Below, piece after piece: positions 8,567 through 17,625 of a stretch of 64,000 nt of DNA (positions are counted from its first letter, which is position 1; each line of letters begins with the position of its first letter). Under the pieces are notes generated by a model. It saw nothing but the letters and a program-made list of their open reading frames with translations. It had not been told where the DNA came from and searched no databases. Source of the stretch: JAGTVG01 sp964389805 (lineage in GTDB: Bacteria > Bacteroidota > Bacteroidia > Cytophagales > Cyclobacteriaceae); contig CAYMFU010000154.1 of the NCBI GenBank assembly GCA_964389805.1, forward strand, positions 12,931 to 76,930. Direction: 5' to 3'. A program made the position numbers and the translations under genes.

Positions 8567-11032
8567 ATGGGATTTAATAAGAATCTTTTATTATCAACTT
8601 TGGGATTATCGGATTTCAGGGATGAAGACACAGGAGAATTTGTACAGCTTATAACACCCGATGCAGAGGATTGGCTACCTGAAGAAAAAATACCGGCAGA
8701 CCTGCCAATTCTACCTATAAAGAATACGGTTCTGTTTCCTGGTGTTGTAATTCCTATTACAGTTGGAAGGCAGAAGTCAATACGGCTGGTAAAAAGGGCC
8801 TACAGAGGAAAAAGAGTGATTGGTGTAGTAGCCCAGAAAAACATAAAGGTCGAGGACCCGGGGGAAAATGATATATATAAAGTAGGAACCCTTGCACGCA
8901 TTTTGAAACTTTTAATCCTGCCTGATGGGAACACTACGATCATTATTCAGGGTAAACAAAGATTTGAAATAGAGAAAATAATTCAAAAGGAACCTTATCT
9001 TCAGGCCACGATTAAATCCATACCTGAACTTTTTCCCGATATTGATAAAAAGGAATCTAAGGCGGTATTGGAATCCATTAAGGATACGGCCTTCAAAATC
9101 ATGAATTTAAATCCGGAGATTCCTCAGGAAGCACAGGTAGCGCTTGACAATATGGATAATCCGAACTTTCTCACACATTTCCTGAGTTCCAACATCAATG
9201 CCAGTGTGGACGATAAGCAGAAGCTGCTGGAATTAAATGACGGGATGGACAGAGCAACCCTGCTTTTGGAATATCTTCTCAAAGACCTGCAAATGCTGGA
9301 GTTGAAACATGAGATCCAGCGGAAAGTAAATTCGGATATCGATCAGCAGCAGAGGGATTATTACCTGAGACAACAGATGAAAGTACTACAGGATGAGTTG
9401 GGATATGACGGACCTGATCAGGAAATAAACCTTCTTCGCAGTAAAGCCAGTAAAAAAGACTGGCCGCAATATGCAAAGGATCATTTTAATAAGGAACTGG
9501 AGAAGATGCAAAGAATCAATCCGGCTTCTGCGGAATTTCCCGTAGCTATGAATTATGTGGAATTTCTGATAGATCTTCCATGGAGTAACATTACACTTGA
9601 CGATTTTGACCTGAACAAGGCATTTGATATACTGAATAAGGACCATTACGGACTTGAAAAGGTGAAAGACAGGATTCTGGAATATCTGGCTGTCCTGAAA
9701 CTTAAGCAAGACCTGAAAGGCCCCATCCTTTGTTTATACGGCCCTCCGGGTGTGGGGAAAACGTCTTTAGGAAAATCAATTGCTAAAGCCTTGAACAGGA
9801 AGTATATCCGGATGTCATTGGGTGGTGTGCATGATGAAGCTGAGATTCGTGGACATAGGAAGACTTATGTCGGGGCCATGCCGGGAAGGATAATTCAAAG
9901 TATTAAGAAAGCCAAGTTCTCGAATCCGGTATTTGTGCTTGATGAAATCGACAAGGTGAGTTCGGATTTTAGGGGAGATCCTTCTTCAGCATTGCTTGAA
10001 GTGCTTGATCCGGAGCAGAATAGTACCTTTACAGACAATTATCTTGAGATTGAATACGATTTGTCGAAAGTGCTGTTCATCGCAACAGCGAATACTATGG
10101 ATACCATTAATCCGGCTTTAAGGGATAGAATGGAGATCATCGAGATCAATGGGTATACCCTGGAAGAGAAATATATGATCGCAAAAAAGCATTTGATCCC
10201 AAAACAAAGAAAAGAGCATGGCCTGAAGGCGAAAGATGTCTCATTTACTAAAGCAGGTATAGTAAAAATTATAGATGGCTATACCCGGGAATCTGGGGTC
10301 AGATCGCTTGAACGAACCATCGGATCCATCGTTCGTAACATTGCCAGGTCAGTGGCAATGGAGAATGAATATAATAAATCCATAACTCCTGACCGGGTCA
10401 TTGAAATACTTGGGACTGAAAGGTTTGACAAAGAATTATACCAGGATAATGAAACTGCTGGAGTGGTTACCGGGCTTGCCTGGACACAGGTCGGTGGTGA
10501 GATACTGTTTATCGAGTCAAGTTTAAGCCGTGGAACCGGTAAGTTGACTCTCAGCGGTCAGTTAGGGGATGTAATGAAGGAATCGGCCGTTGCCGCCTTA
10601 TCGTACCTGAAGTCGAATGCGGGGAAACTTGGAATAGATTATAAAGTATTCGAAAAATATGATCTGCATATACATGTTCCGGCCGGGGCTGTTCCAAAAG
10701 ACGGACCGTCGGCAGGAATTACCATGTTGGTTTCTCTTGCTTCGGTATTCACGCAAAGGAAAGTAAGAAATAAAATTGCCATGACCGGTGAAATAACCCT
10801 GCGTGGAAAAGTATTGCCTGTAGGGGGAATCAAGGAAAAGATACTTGCTGCTAAAAGATCCGGAATTAAGGAGATTATTTTGTGCTCTAAGAACAGGAAA
10901 GATATCGATGAGATCGAAAAATCCTATATCGCAGATATCAAAGTTCATTATGTTGACCATGTGGATGAAGTGATATCTTTCGCTTTATTGAAAGAAAAAG
11001 TTTCTGACTCATTGGAGTTTGTGATGGAATAA
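8567..11032 (+). CDS. lon: ATP-dependent Lon protease
   Basis: A cytoplasmic AAA+ protease for damaged and regulatory proteins. The N-terminal substrate domain (LPILPIKNTVLFPGVV) begins near residue 45. Walker A GPPGVGKT is at 392-399, and Walker B VFVLDEIDK follows. The C-terminal Ser-Lys protease has Ser715 in KDGPSAG, and the catalytic Lys is within GGIKEKILAAK (about 756-758). The length of 821 aa is standard. It is divergent from the PorE-like gene and followed by hslU after 73 nt, so two ATP-dependent proteolysis genes sit together. I recognise no clear promoter in the 186-nt upstream gap. Confidence 0.97.
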   Translation: MGFNKNLLLSTLGLSDFRDEDTGEFVQLITPDAEDWLPEEKIPADLPILPIKNTVLFPGVVIPITVGRQKSIRLVKRAYRGKRVIGVVAQKNIKVEDPGENDIYKVGTLARILKLLILPDGNTTIIIQGKQRFEIEKIIQKEPYLQATIKSIPELFPDIDKKESKAVLESIKDTAFKIMNLNPEIPQEAQVALDNMDNPNFLTHFLSSNINASVDDKQKLLELNDGMDRATLLLEYLLKDLQMLELKHEIQRKVNSDIDQQQRDYYLRQQMKVLQDELGYDGPDQEINLLRSKASKKDWPQYAKDHFNKELEKMQRINPASAEFPVAMNYVEFLIDLPWSNITLDDFDLNKAFDILNKDHYGLEKVKDRILEYLAVLKLKQDLKGPILCLYGPPGVGKTSLGKSIAKALNRKYIRMSLGGVHDEAEIRGHRKTYVGAMPGRIIQSIKKAKFSNPVFVLDEIDKVSSDFRGDPSSALLEVLDPEQNSTFTDNYLEIEYDLSKVLFIATANTMDTINPALRDRMEIIEINGYTLEEKYMIAKKHLIPKQRKEHGLKAKDVSFTKAGIVKIIDGYTRESGVRSLERTIGSIVRNIARSVAMENEYNKSITPDRVIEILGTERFDKELYQDNETAGVVTGLAWTQVGGEILFIESSLSRGTGKLTLSGQLGDVMKESAVAALSYLKSNAGKLGIDYKVFEKYDLHIHVPAGAVPKDGPSAGITMLVSLASVFTQRKVRNKIAMTGEITLRGKVLPVGGIKEKILAAKRSGIKEIILCSKNRKDIDEIEKSYIADIKVHYVDHVDEVISFALLKEKVSDSLEFVME

Positions 11033-11105
11033 TTGAACGTGGTTGTTGGTATGCAACCATCCTGGATTCATTTATCGAAGGAATTAATTATTAAAGAAGC
11101 GTATT

Positions 11106-12503
11106 ATGTTGGATAAAGAAAAATATTTGACCCCGAGGGAGATTGTTGTAGAGTTGGATAAATATATAATCGGGCAGGATGATGCCAAAAGAAATGTAGC
11201 TATTGCTTTAAGGAATAGATGGAGACGCATGAATGCTGATCCTGAGATCAGAAGTGAAATTATTCCGAATAACATCCTCTTGATTGGAGCCACCGGAGTT
11301 GGTAAGACAGAAATAGCAAGACGACTTGCAAAGATTGCGGATGCACCTTTTACAAAAGTCGAGGCTTCTAAATTTACAGAGATTGGGTATGTTGGGCGGG
11401 ATGTGGAAAGTATGGTCCGGGACCTAGTGGAACAGTCCATTAACCTTGTTAAAGCCAAGAAGAAGGAGGACGTGATGGAAAAGGCTTCCTCAGCTGTTGA
11501 AGATCAGATCCTGGATATTTTAATCCCTCCTATGAAACCTCAAACATTGAGGCCTCCGCATACAACGGATAAGGCACAAGAGGAAATCCCTAAAGACGAT
11601 TATGAGTTAAATGAAAAGACCCGGGAAAAATTCAGGGAAAAATTACAGCGGGGAGAACTGGATAATCGAAAGGTTGAAATTAACATAAAACAACCAGCGA
11701 ATACCGGTATCGGAATGATAGGCGGTGGTATGATGGACGAATCCTCTATGATAAACCTTCAGGAGATGATTGGCAATATGATGCCCAAACGGAATAAAAA
11801 AAGGAAGGTGACCATAGAGGAGGCAAGAAAGATCCTGCTCGAGGAAGAAGCTGCCAAGCTGATCGATATGGATGAAGTGAAGGAAGAGGCGATCCGTAAA
11901 GCTGAAAATACGGGCATTATCTTTATTGACGAGATCGATAAAATTGCTGGTGCTGGCAAAAAGGGGAGTGGCCCGGATGTCAGCCGGGAAGGAGTACAAA
12001 GGGATTTGCTGCCAATTGTTGAAGGGAGTACGGTAAATACCAAGTATGGAGTGATCACCACAGACCATATCTTATTTATTGCTGCAGGAGCATTTCATGT
12101 TGCTAAACCATCGGATATGATCCCTGAACTTCAGGGAAGGTTCCCGATCAGGGTAGAATTGAGTAACCTGACCAAGGAAGATTTCTACCTGATCTTAAAG
12201 GCGCCAAAAAATGCACTGACAAAGCAGTATCAGGCACTATTCCAGTCAGAGGATATAGATATCAAATTTACGGATGAATCCCTTGAGGAGATTGCTGAAA
12301 CCTCATTTCATATCAATGAAGAAATTGAGAATATCGGGGCAAGGCGACTTCATACGGTAATGAGTAAATTGTTAAATGACTTTCTATTCGATGTTCCGGA
12401 TGTGATCGGTCCAAATGCTAAAATCATGATCACTAAGGAAATGGTCGAGGAAAAACTGGCAGAACTTGTAACCAATAAAGATCTCAGTCAGTACATTCTA
12501 TAA
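11106..12503 (+). CDS. hslU: HslU, ATPase subunit of the HslUV protease
   Basis: The hexameric AAA+ unfoldase that feeds substrates to the HslV peptidase. The family start TPREIVVELDKYIIGQDDAKRNVAIALRNRWRR is present in full. Walker A GATGVGKT is at residues 61-68 and Walker B IIFIDEIDKIA lies after a long inserted I-domain (about 110-265). The sensor region GAFHVAKPSDMIPELQGRFPIRVEL is intact. The C-terminal tail ends LSQYIL, the type that docks into HslV. hslV is not next to it in this window. The stop overlaps the next ATG by one base. Confidence 0.96.
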   Translation: MLDKEKYLTPREIVVELDKYIIGQDDAKRNVAIALRNRWRRMNADPEIRSEIIPNNILLIGATGVGKTEIARRLAKIADAPFTKVEASKFTEIGYVGRDVESMVRDLVEQSINLVKAKKKEDVMEKASSAVEDQILDILIPPMKPQTLRPPHTTDKAQEEIPKDDYELNEKTREKFREKLQRGELDNRKVEINIKQPANTGIGMIGGGMMDESSMINLQEMIGNMMPKRNKKRKVTIEEARKILLEEEAAKLIDMDEVKEEAIRKAENTGIIFIDEIDKIAGAGKKGSGPDVSREGVQRDLLPIVEGSTVNTKYGVITTDHILFIAAGAFHVAKPSDMIPELQGRFPIRVELSNLTKEDFYLILKAPKNALTKQYQALFQSEDIDIKFTDESLEEIAETSFHINEEIENIGARRLHTVMSKLLNDFLFDVPDVIGPNAKIMITKEMVEEKLAELVTNKDLSQYIL

Positions 12504-13240
12504 TGCAGAAATTCTTTGTTACAGGGTCGAGCAAAGGTATAGGACGTGCCATTACTGAGTTGATATTGCAGCAGCCTGATGCGGAAGTGACTGGAATTTC
12601 CAGAACCAATACAATTATAAGCAACCGGTTTACACACGTCCCGATTAACCTGGAAGATGTTGCCAAATTACCTGGGATTGTTGATGAAATCTTTGCTGAT
12701 CACTCGGGCTTTGAAAAGGTGGTCTTGATTAATAATGCCGGATACCTTGGAGATATTAAGTATTTGGGAGATATCGATCACCAGGAATTCATTAAAGTAA
12801 TGAATGTGAATGTTACTGCACCAGCTATTTTGATGAATTCATTTATCAGGAGTTTCAAAAATGCCGTTGGGAAAAAGGTAATCGTCAATATTGGATCCGG
12901 AGCCGGGCGGCACCCTTATGATGGATGGGGAGCATATTGTTCTTCCAAAGCCGCCATTGATATGCTGTCGGAAGTAGGTGATATGGAAAACAATCTAAGG
13001 AAAATTGGTTTCAGAATAGTATCACTTGCTCCGGGACCTGTTGATACGGACATGCAGGAAGTTGTCAGGTCAACAGCAATTGAAGATTTTAGCCAGATTC
13101 CTAAGTTTATTGCTTTGCAAGAATCCGGACAGTTACCCGGTGTAGAGGAGACAGCTGAAAAGATCTTGTCTTTCATTACCAGGATCGACCAGTTCGAAGG
13201 CTCAATTCAGGATATTCGGAAAATTCCGTTTAACCCGTAG
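12503..13240 (+). CDS. short-chain dehydrogenase/reductase (SDR), NAD(P)-dependent
   Basis: A classical SDR of 245 aa. The cofactor motif is TGSSKGIGRA at residues 8-17 and NNAG lies near 76-79. The active site is Ser in NIGSGAG followed by Tyr-x-x-x-Lys in AYCSSK. After the active site comes APGPVDTDM. It resembles the benzil/sepiapterin reductase-like branch, but the substrate cannot be read from sequence. Translation is probably coupled to hslU (TAATG). Its 3' end overlaps the convergent sixA gene by 11 bp. Confidence 0.88.
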   Translation: MQKFFVTGSSKGIGRAITELILQQPDAEVTGISRTNTIISNRFTHVPINLEDVAKLPGIVDEIFADHSGFEKVVLINNAGYLGDIKYLGDIDHQEFIKVMNVNVTAPAILMNSFIRSFKNAVGKKVIVNIGSGAGRHPYDGWGAYCSSKAAIDMLSEVGDMENNLRKIGFRIVSLAPGPVDTDMQEVVRSTAIEDFSQIPKFIALQESGQLPGVEETAEKILSFITRIDQFEGSIQDIRKIPFNP

Positions 13241-13730
13241 ACATTTTCTTAGGATAGTCGAAGAATACCAACTCTCCGGCATTATAATTTATTTCTGACC
13301 AATTTTCAGCACTGAAATCGATAGCGACTATCCCAGTTGTTGGTATGTTATAGATATTTATTCCGCAAAGCATATTGGCAAAATCAGTAAATCCCGGATT
13401 ATGTCCAAATAACATAACACTATTGATCTTATTCTTAAGTTCCTGGACAATAGAGATCATAGAATTGCTGCTTCCATGATATAAGCGATCATCCACCTCT
13501 ATCTTTTTCCTTGTGTAACCGATTTCTTCCGAAATTTTTTTCGCTGTGGTATAGGCCCTTTTAGCTGGACTGGATATTAGAAGATCTGGAATTATGCCTT
13601 GTTTTCGCAATCTGATGCCCATTTCGGGTGCATTCTTTTTACCCCGATTATTTAATGGACGGTCGATGTCATCCAGGGAAGGATCGTCCCAGGAGGATTT
13701 TGCATGTCGGACGAGAAATAATCGTTTCAT
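13230..13730 (-). CDS. sixA: SixA-like phosphohistidine phosphatase (histidine phosphatase superfamily)
   Basis: A phosphoglycerate-mutase-fold phosphatase. Its catalytic motif RHAKSSWDD lies at the very N-terminus, and a second His in FGHNPGF is the other catalytic histidine. In E. coli SixA removes phosphate from histidine of phosphotransfer proteins; the target here is unknown. I choose the ATG at 13730 (MKRLFLVRHAK, 166 aa), because the family starts there and the seven extra residues from 13751 add nothing recognisable. It overlaps the 3' end of the SDR gene tail-to-tail. Confidence 0.88.
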   Translation of the reverse strand: MKRLFLVRHAKSSWDDPSLDDIDRPLNNRGKKNAPEMGIRLRKQGIIPDLLISSPAKRAYTTAKKISEEIGYTRKKIEVDDRLYHGSSNSMISIVQELKNKINSVMLFGHNPGFTDFANMLCGINIYNIPTTGIVAIDFSAENWSEINYNAGELVFFDYPKKMSTG

Positions 13731-13813
13731 GTTAGAAGATTTTAAGAACATAAGCTAAAAAAAATATTTGATTTTGTCCGGAATCAGAGCATAAAATTTT
13801 TTTATATGAAATT

Positions 13814-13844
13814 TTGTTAATATGAAAACCTTTTCATATGTTTG
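13814..13844 (+). promoter_or_regulatory. Bacteroidota-type promoter of the thioredoxin-like gene
   Basis: A TTG at 13814-13816 (within TTTTG) is followed after 20 nt by TATGTTTG at 13837-13844, an exact TAnnTTTG. This is a full match to the Bacteroidota housekeeping promoter. Transcription should start near 13850, which rules out the ATG at 13838 as start codon. Confidence 0.75.
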
Positions 13845-13870
13845 TGCGTATATTTAAAAAAAGTAAGAAT

Positions 13871-14368
13871 ATGAAAGGCATTTTGAAAGTATTTATTCTG
13901 TTGTTGGTTGCATTTGCGATTGGATGCCAACCGGTGGGTGATAAAAAAAATGTTAAGAAACTAAAAGCTGAGATAAAAAAAATAAACGATATTAAAATGG
14001 AACATTTAACGAAAGCAACTTTTCAGGAAAAAGTATTTAATTACGAAGTAAATAAAGAGTGGAAGTATGAAGGCGATCTTCCTTGTCTGATTGATTTCTA
14101 TGCCGACTGGTGTGGGCCATGTAAAATGGTTGCTCCTGTACTCGAGGAATTGGCAAAAGAATATGAAGGTAAAATTCACATATACAAGGTAGACACAGAA
14201 GCCCAGCAGGAACTGGCCGCTGCATTTGGCATTCGAAGTATTCCTTCTTTATTATTCTGTCCTAAAGACGGGCAGCCTCAAATGGCACAGGGTGCTCTTC
14301 CAAAGGCAACAATGGAAAAAGCTATAAAGGAGATCTTGTTGGCAGAAAAGCCAGTTGAGACAAACTAA
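13871..14368 (+). CDS. thioredoxin-fold lipoprotein with CGPC active site
   Basis: A periplasm-facing thiol-disulfide protein. The start at 13871 (MKGILKVFILL) gives a lipoprotein signal with the lipobox FAIGC, so Cys20 is the lipidated residue. The thioredoxin domain holds FYADWCGPCKMVAPVL, and the cis-Pro is in RSIPSLLFC. Total length is 165 aa. An in-frame ATG at 13838 lies inside the -7 promoter element and is rejected. The CGPC pair is typical of reducing thioredoxins rather than DsbA (CPHC). A strong terminator follows, so it is probably monocistronic. Confidence 0.9.
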   Translation: MKGILKVFILLLVAFAIGCQPVGDKKNVKKLKAEIKKINDIKMEHLTKATFQEKVFNYEVNKEWKYEGDLPCLIDFYADWCGPCKMVAPVLEELAKEYEGKIHIYKVDTEAQQELAAAFGIRSIPSLLFCPKDGQPQMAQGALPKATMEKAIKEILLAEKPVETN

Positions 14369-14439
14369 AAAGTAGTATTAAAGAGAACTTATAAAGTAGA
14401 AGCTAATTAAGCTTACTTGATATATATTCCAATGTGCTC

Positions 14440-14466
14440 ATCCCGCCTTTTGGCGGGATTTTTTTT
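14440..14466 (+). terminator. intrinsic terminator after the thioredoxin-like gene
   Basis: A perfect 8-bp stem (ATCCCGCC / GGCGGGAT) with a TTTT loop is followed by an uninterrupted T run. It lies 71 nt after the stop codon. Confidence 0.92.
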
Positions 14467-14603
14467 GTCTTTCCTGGAAATTATCCGATAGTGGAGATAT
14501 TGTGATGAGGGTATTAATGACATATTTTCCTGAGCTTTAATTTGGCCTTAACCTTGTTTGAAGACTGGGAATGCACTTCACCTTCAGATATAAAATCCGG
14601 TAA

Positions 14604-15614
14604 TTACATAAGCAATTCAATAGCATGTTCTAATTGTAAATCCCGGCCCGACTGAATATCCTCTGGTGTTTGTTCCACGCGGGTATCCGGAGGAATTCCA
14701 AGCCATTCCCAGGGAAGGCCATCATATCTTCTGCGATCCGTCGTTCCTATGTGGATCATTGTCCCACTTGGTAATTCATAATTACCAGTAGCATTCCAAT
14801 TAGCTCCACAACTTCCTCCGCCTGTTGTATCACCAATAGCTGTGACATTTGGCAGTTGCTTCATCATTTCAGAAAATAATTCTCCAGCACTGAAAGTCAG
14901 TCCATTGATCAATACAACTACAGGATTGGTATACGTATAAGGCCCCTGGGGTTCCAGCTGTGGGAGGGGGATTTGTTCGCCAAGAAGATAAAATTCAGTT
15001 CTGTCAAGGGGAGTATCCATGAATCTGGATACAACAGCTTCAATATTCCGATCCCTACCGCCCTGTTTGTGCCTGACATCCAGAATAATTCCATTTGTAT
15101 TTCTTAAGTAGTCCAGTACATGTGGGAAATCATCCATAAGGTATTCTTCATTAAAGTCGGACAAAAATGTGTATCCGATATTATCAGGCAGGATCTCGTA
15201 CTCGATTTTACCACTTGGCGAAAGTTTAGTTTCAACCTGGAAATAAGATCTGATCACTGCCAGGCTTACTGCATCCTCATCCTTTTGGATCCTACGCGGT
15301 ACATAAGCATAAACCATTTTACCGTCGAAATCATGATAGAAAACATGTCCATCCTTCAATTCAGCAAGCAGATCATGAATTAAACTCAAGTGTGAATGGT
15401 TATCGGAAGCCTGAATCCGGGCATAGTACACTTGGTATATGGAGTCCCAGTTTATGCTTTTGAATTCCATATACGGATAGGTCGTGTCAGCCACATGCCA
15501 TGTGTAATTAAAATCAGCTGATATCAGTTCTTTGTCAAGGCATTCATCCTCATTATTGCAGGCAGTACAGCATACAGTTAGCAAGATGCAAAAAAAATAC
15601 CCTGACCTTTTCAC
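14604..15614 (-). CDS. S41-family (C-terminal-processing-like) peptidase lipoprotein
   Basis: A probable outer-membrane or periplasmic lipoprotein. From a GTG at 15614 the protein begins MKRSGYFFCILL and has a lipobox-like TVCCTACNNED. Longer in-frame starts up to 15725 would add 37 residues ahead of this signal and look unlikely. The S41 core is present: IGYTFLSDF, then the ILDVRHKQGGRDRN strand, then VVLINGLTFSAGELFSEM with the catalytic Ser, and GDTTGGGSCG. No PDZ domain is obvious. At about 336 aa it is a short form. The start is my inference; the family assignment is firm. Confidence 0.8.
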   Translation of the reverse strand: MKRSGYFFCILLTVCCTACNNEDECLDKELISADFNYTWHVADTTYPYMEFKSINWDSIYQVYYARIQASDNHSHLSLIHDLLAELKDGHVFYHDFDGKMVYAYVPRRIQKDEDAVSLAVIRSYFQVETKLSPSGKIEYEILPDNIGYTFLSDFNEEYLMDDFPHVLDYLRNTNGIILDVRHKQGGRDRNIEAVVSRFMDTPLDRTEFYLLGEQIPLPQLEPQGPYTYTNPVVVLINGLTFSAGELFSEMMKQLPNVTAIGDTTGGGSCGANWNATGNYELPSGTMIHIGTTDRRRYDGLPWEWLGIPPDTRVEQTPEDIQSGRDLQLEHAIELLM

Positions 15615-15792
15615 GATAACGGTTATAAAAGTTCTCAACAAAAAAAATAGAAAACTTTCTATAAAGGATTCGTTCTTTTTAACGGATAGCATTGCCAATA
15701 AGTTTAAAATATTCAGGGCATGCAAGGTGAATATTGACCCAGAAGAAAGTAGTTGATTATTGTAAGGCTGGGTCTTTTATGGAGGTAAGTGA

Positions 15793-17442
15793 TTAAGCAT
15801 TAACATCCGCCTTTTCGATCGTGCCAGGTTTAAACACCGTCCTGGCTGCTTCAATGATCAGGATTATGGAGAGGCATAGAAGGAAAAAAGCAATACTTCC
15901 TATAACATCGAATCCACTCTGGTAAACAAGTTGTATCAGTGCCCAGATGGTCATCACAAGCATAAATATCATTGGAATAACAACAAAGAATGTTGGTTTT
16001 CCTTTTTTACTCAGCCATACAAATACGACCAAAAGCGCAAGACCTGCCAGAAGCTGGTTAGTGGCTCCAAAAACAGGCCATACTGCCTGCCAGGCAGGAA
16101 TGGGGCTGCCAGATGCATCATGAAGTACCATAAAATTAAAGGCCAGGGGCAAGGATAGGGTAGCTATTGTTGCGACGACTCTTGAATATTTCCCCTGTAT
16201 GTTGAAAAATTCTTCAAAAATATACCGGCCCAGCCTTGTGGAGGTATCCAGGGTAGTTAATAAAAAGGTGGATACGGCCAGGATGCCAAATGATTTTCCA
16301 GTTTCAAAAGGAAGTCCGAGAGATTGCATGAAATTACCCAGTCCATTGCCATAGATCTCCAGGGGATTTGATTTCAATATCTCACTATTTGATGCCAGCA
16401 TAACAACCGTAAAAAGGGAGATCACAGCGACAAGCCCCTCGATTAACATGGCCCCATACCCGATCGGTCGGGCATCGCATTCATTATTGAGTTGTTTGGA
16501 TGTTGTACCGGAGGCTACGATTGAATGAAATCCTGAACATGCTCCGCAAGCTATGGTAATAAACAGGATAGGGAACAGGGTTCCCCTGTCGATATTTGAC
16601 CAGGAAGTGAACATGGGATACCGGATCTCAAATCCTCCGATCAGGATGCCGATAAATGCTCCAAGGAGCGAGGCATATAAAAGAAATGATGACAAATAGT
16701 CCCTGGGTTGCAATAGGGCCCAGACCGGAGTAATGCTTGCAACCAGGCAGTACACGATCAGGATGATATTCCAGGTTCTGGAAGTTTCACCCATAACTGT
16801 TGGCAATAAATCACTTGTGATGGGCAAAAGATGACCTAAATATATCCCGACAAATACGAGAGGCACGAAAATAAACGAAGCGGTCCTCAGGCTAAGCCCT
16901 AGTTTTTTCACGGTAAGCCCAAATGCCAAAGCCAGCAAAATAAAAAAAACAGAGGAAGATCCTACTTCGGGACTTGTGGTAAAACCCGCGGAGGTAAGAT
17001 CTACAAAAACGATGAGGACATATACCAGTGCGAGCCATATAAAAATAAGGAACATTCTATAGGCAAGGGGAGACATATGTATCCTGGCTATTTCCCCGAT
17101 GGATTTTGCTTTATGACGAATGGAAGCCATAAGTGAGGTATAATCGTGTATACCCCCGATAAAAATTGTACCGAGAACGATCCATAATAAGGCAGGAAGC
17201 CAGCCAAATGCTATTCCTGCAATAATAGGCCCGACTACAGGTCCCGCACCGGCAATAGAACTGAAATGATGTCCGAACAGGACTGGTGCCTTTGCTGGTA
17301 CCCGGTCTACCCCATCATAATCCGTATGGCTGGGTGTGGGATTATCTTTTTTTACATCAAAGGTTTTGTCAAGATATCGCCCATAGATCCTGTAGGCGAT
17401 TATGAATACCAACAGCGCGGTTAAAAAAATATAAATCAGCAT
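15793..17442 (-). CDS. CstA-family carbon-starvation / pyruvate-type membrane carrier
   Basis: A polytopic inner-membrane protein of 549 aa with roughly 13-14 hydrophobic helices. Family landmarks are PVLFGHHFSSIAGAGPVVGPIIA near residue 55, IHDYTSLMASIRHKAKSIGEIA, ACGACSGFHSIVASGTTSKQL and the C-terminal PAWQAVWPVFGATNQLLAGLAL. E. coli CstA and BtsT take up peptides or pyruvate; which substrate applies here is open. A consensus -7 element sits 21 nt upstream of the start. The lipid kinase gene lies upstream in the same direction, 183 nt away. Confidence 0.9.
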   Translation of the reverse strand: MLIYIFLTALLVFIIAYRIYGRYLDKTFDVKKDNPTPSHTDYDGVDRVPAKAPVLFGHHFSSIAGAGPVVGPIIAGIAFGWLPALLWIVLGTIFIGGIHDYTSLMASIRHKAKSIGEIARIHMSPLAYRMFLIFIWLALVYVLIVFVDLTSAGFTTSPEVGSSSVFFILLALAFGLTVKKLGLSLRTASFIFVPLVFVGIYLGHLLPITSDLLPTVMGETSRTWNIILIVYCLVASITPVWALLQPRDYLSSFLLYASLLGAFIGILIGGFEIRYPMFTSWSNIDRGTLFPILFITIACGACSGFHSIVASGTTSKQLNNECDARPIGYGAMLIEGLVAVISLFTVVMLASNSEILKSNPLEIYGNGLGNFMQSLGLPFETGKSFGILAVSTFLLTTLDTSTRLGRYIFEEFFNIQGKYSRVVATIATLSLPLAFNFMVLHDASGSPIPAWQAVWPVFGATNQLLAGLALLVVFVWLSKKGKPTFFVVIPMIFMLVMTIWALIQLVYQSGFDVIGSIAFFLLCLSIILIIEAARTVFKPGTIEKADVNA

Positions 17443-17462
17443 CTTTTGCTTTCAGATTTTGA

Positions 17463-17470
17463 CAAATATA
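17463..17470 (-). promoter_or_regulatory. Bacteroidota -7 element for the CstA-type gene
   Basis: On the minus strand the bases read TATATTTG, an exact TAnnTTTG. The predicted leader is about 15 nt. No matching -33 TTG is seen at the normal distance. Confidence 0.4.
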
Positions 17471-17625
17471 ATGGATTCACATACTAATTAATTACATAGT
17501 TTTATAAATAACCAGCCATTGGCCGGACCAGGCTCAATATGGATTCGATTTGTCAAATACATTTGTGGGCCATTTGGCTTCTCCATATCAGGAAGGAAAT
17601 CGATTGTAGGATGGAATTCAGTAAC

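Noticed and set aside
11040..11059. Small hairpin TGGTTG / CAACCA between lon and hslU
   Set aside because: Six base pairs with no U run. The two genes are close and probably cotranscribed, so it is not called a terminator.
15736..15774. Inverted repeat GACCCAG / CTGGGTC between the S41 and CstA-type genes
   Set aside because: Only 7 bp with a loop of 25 nt. The T-rich side is on the plus strand, where no gene ends. It may be chance.
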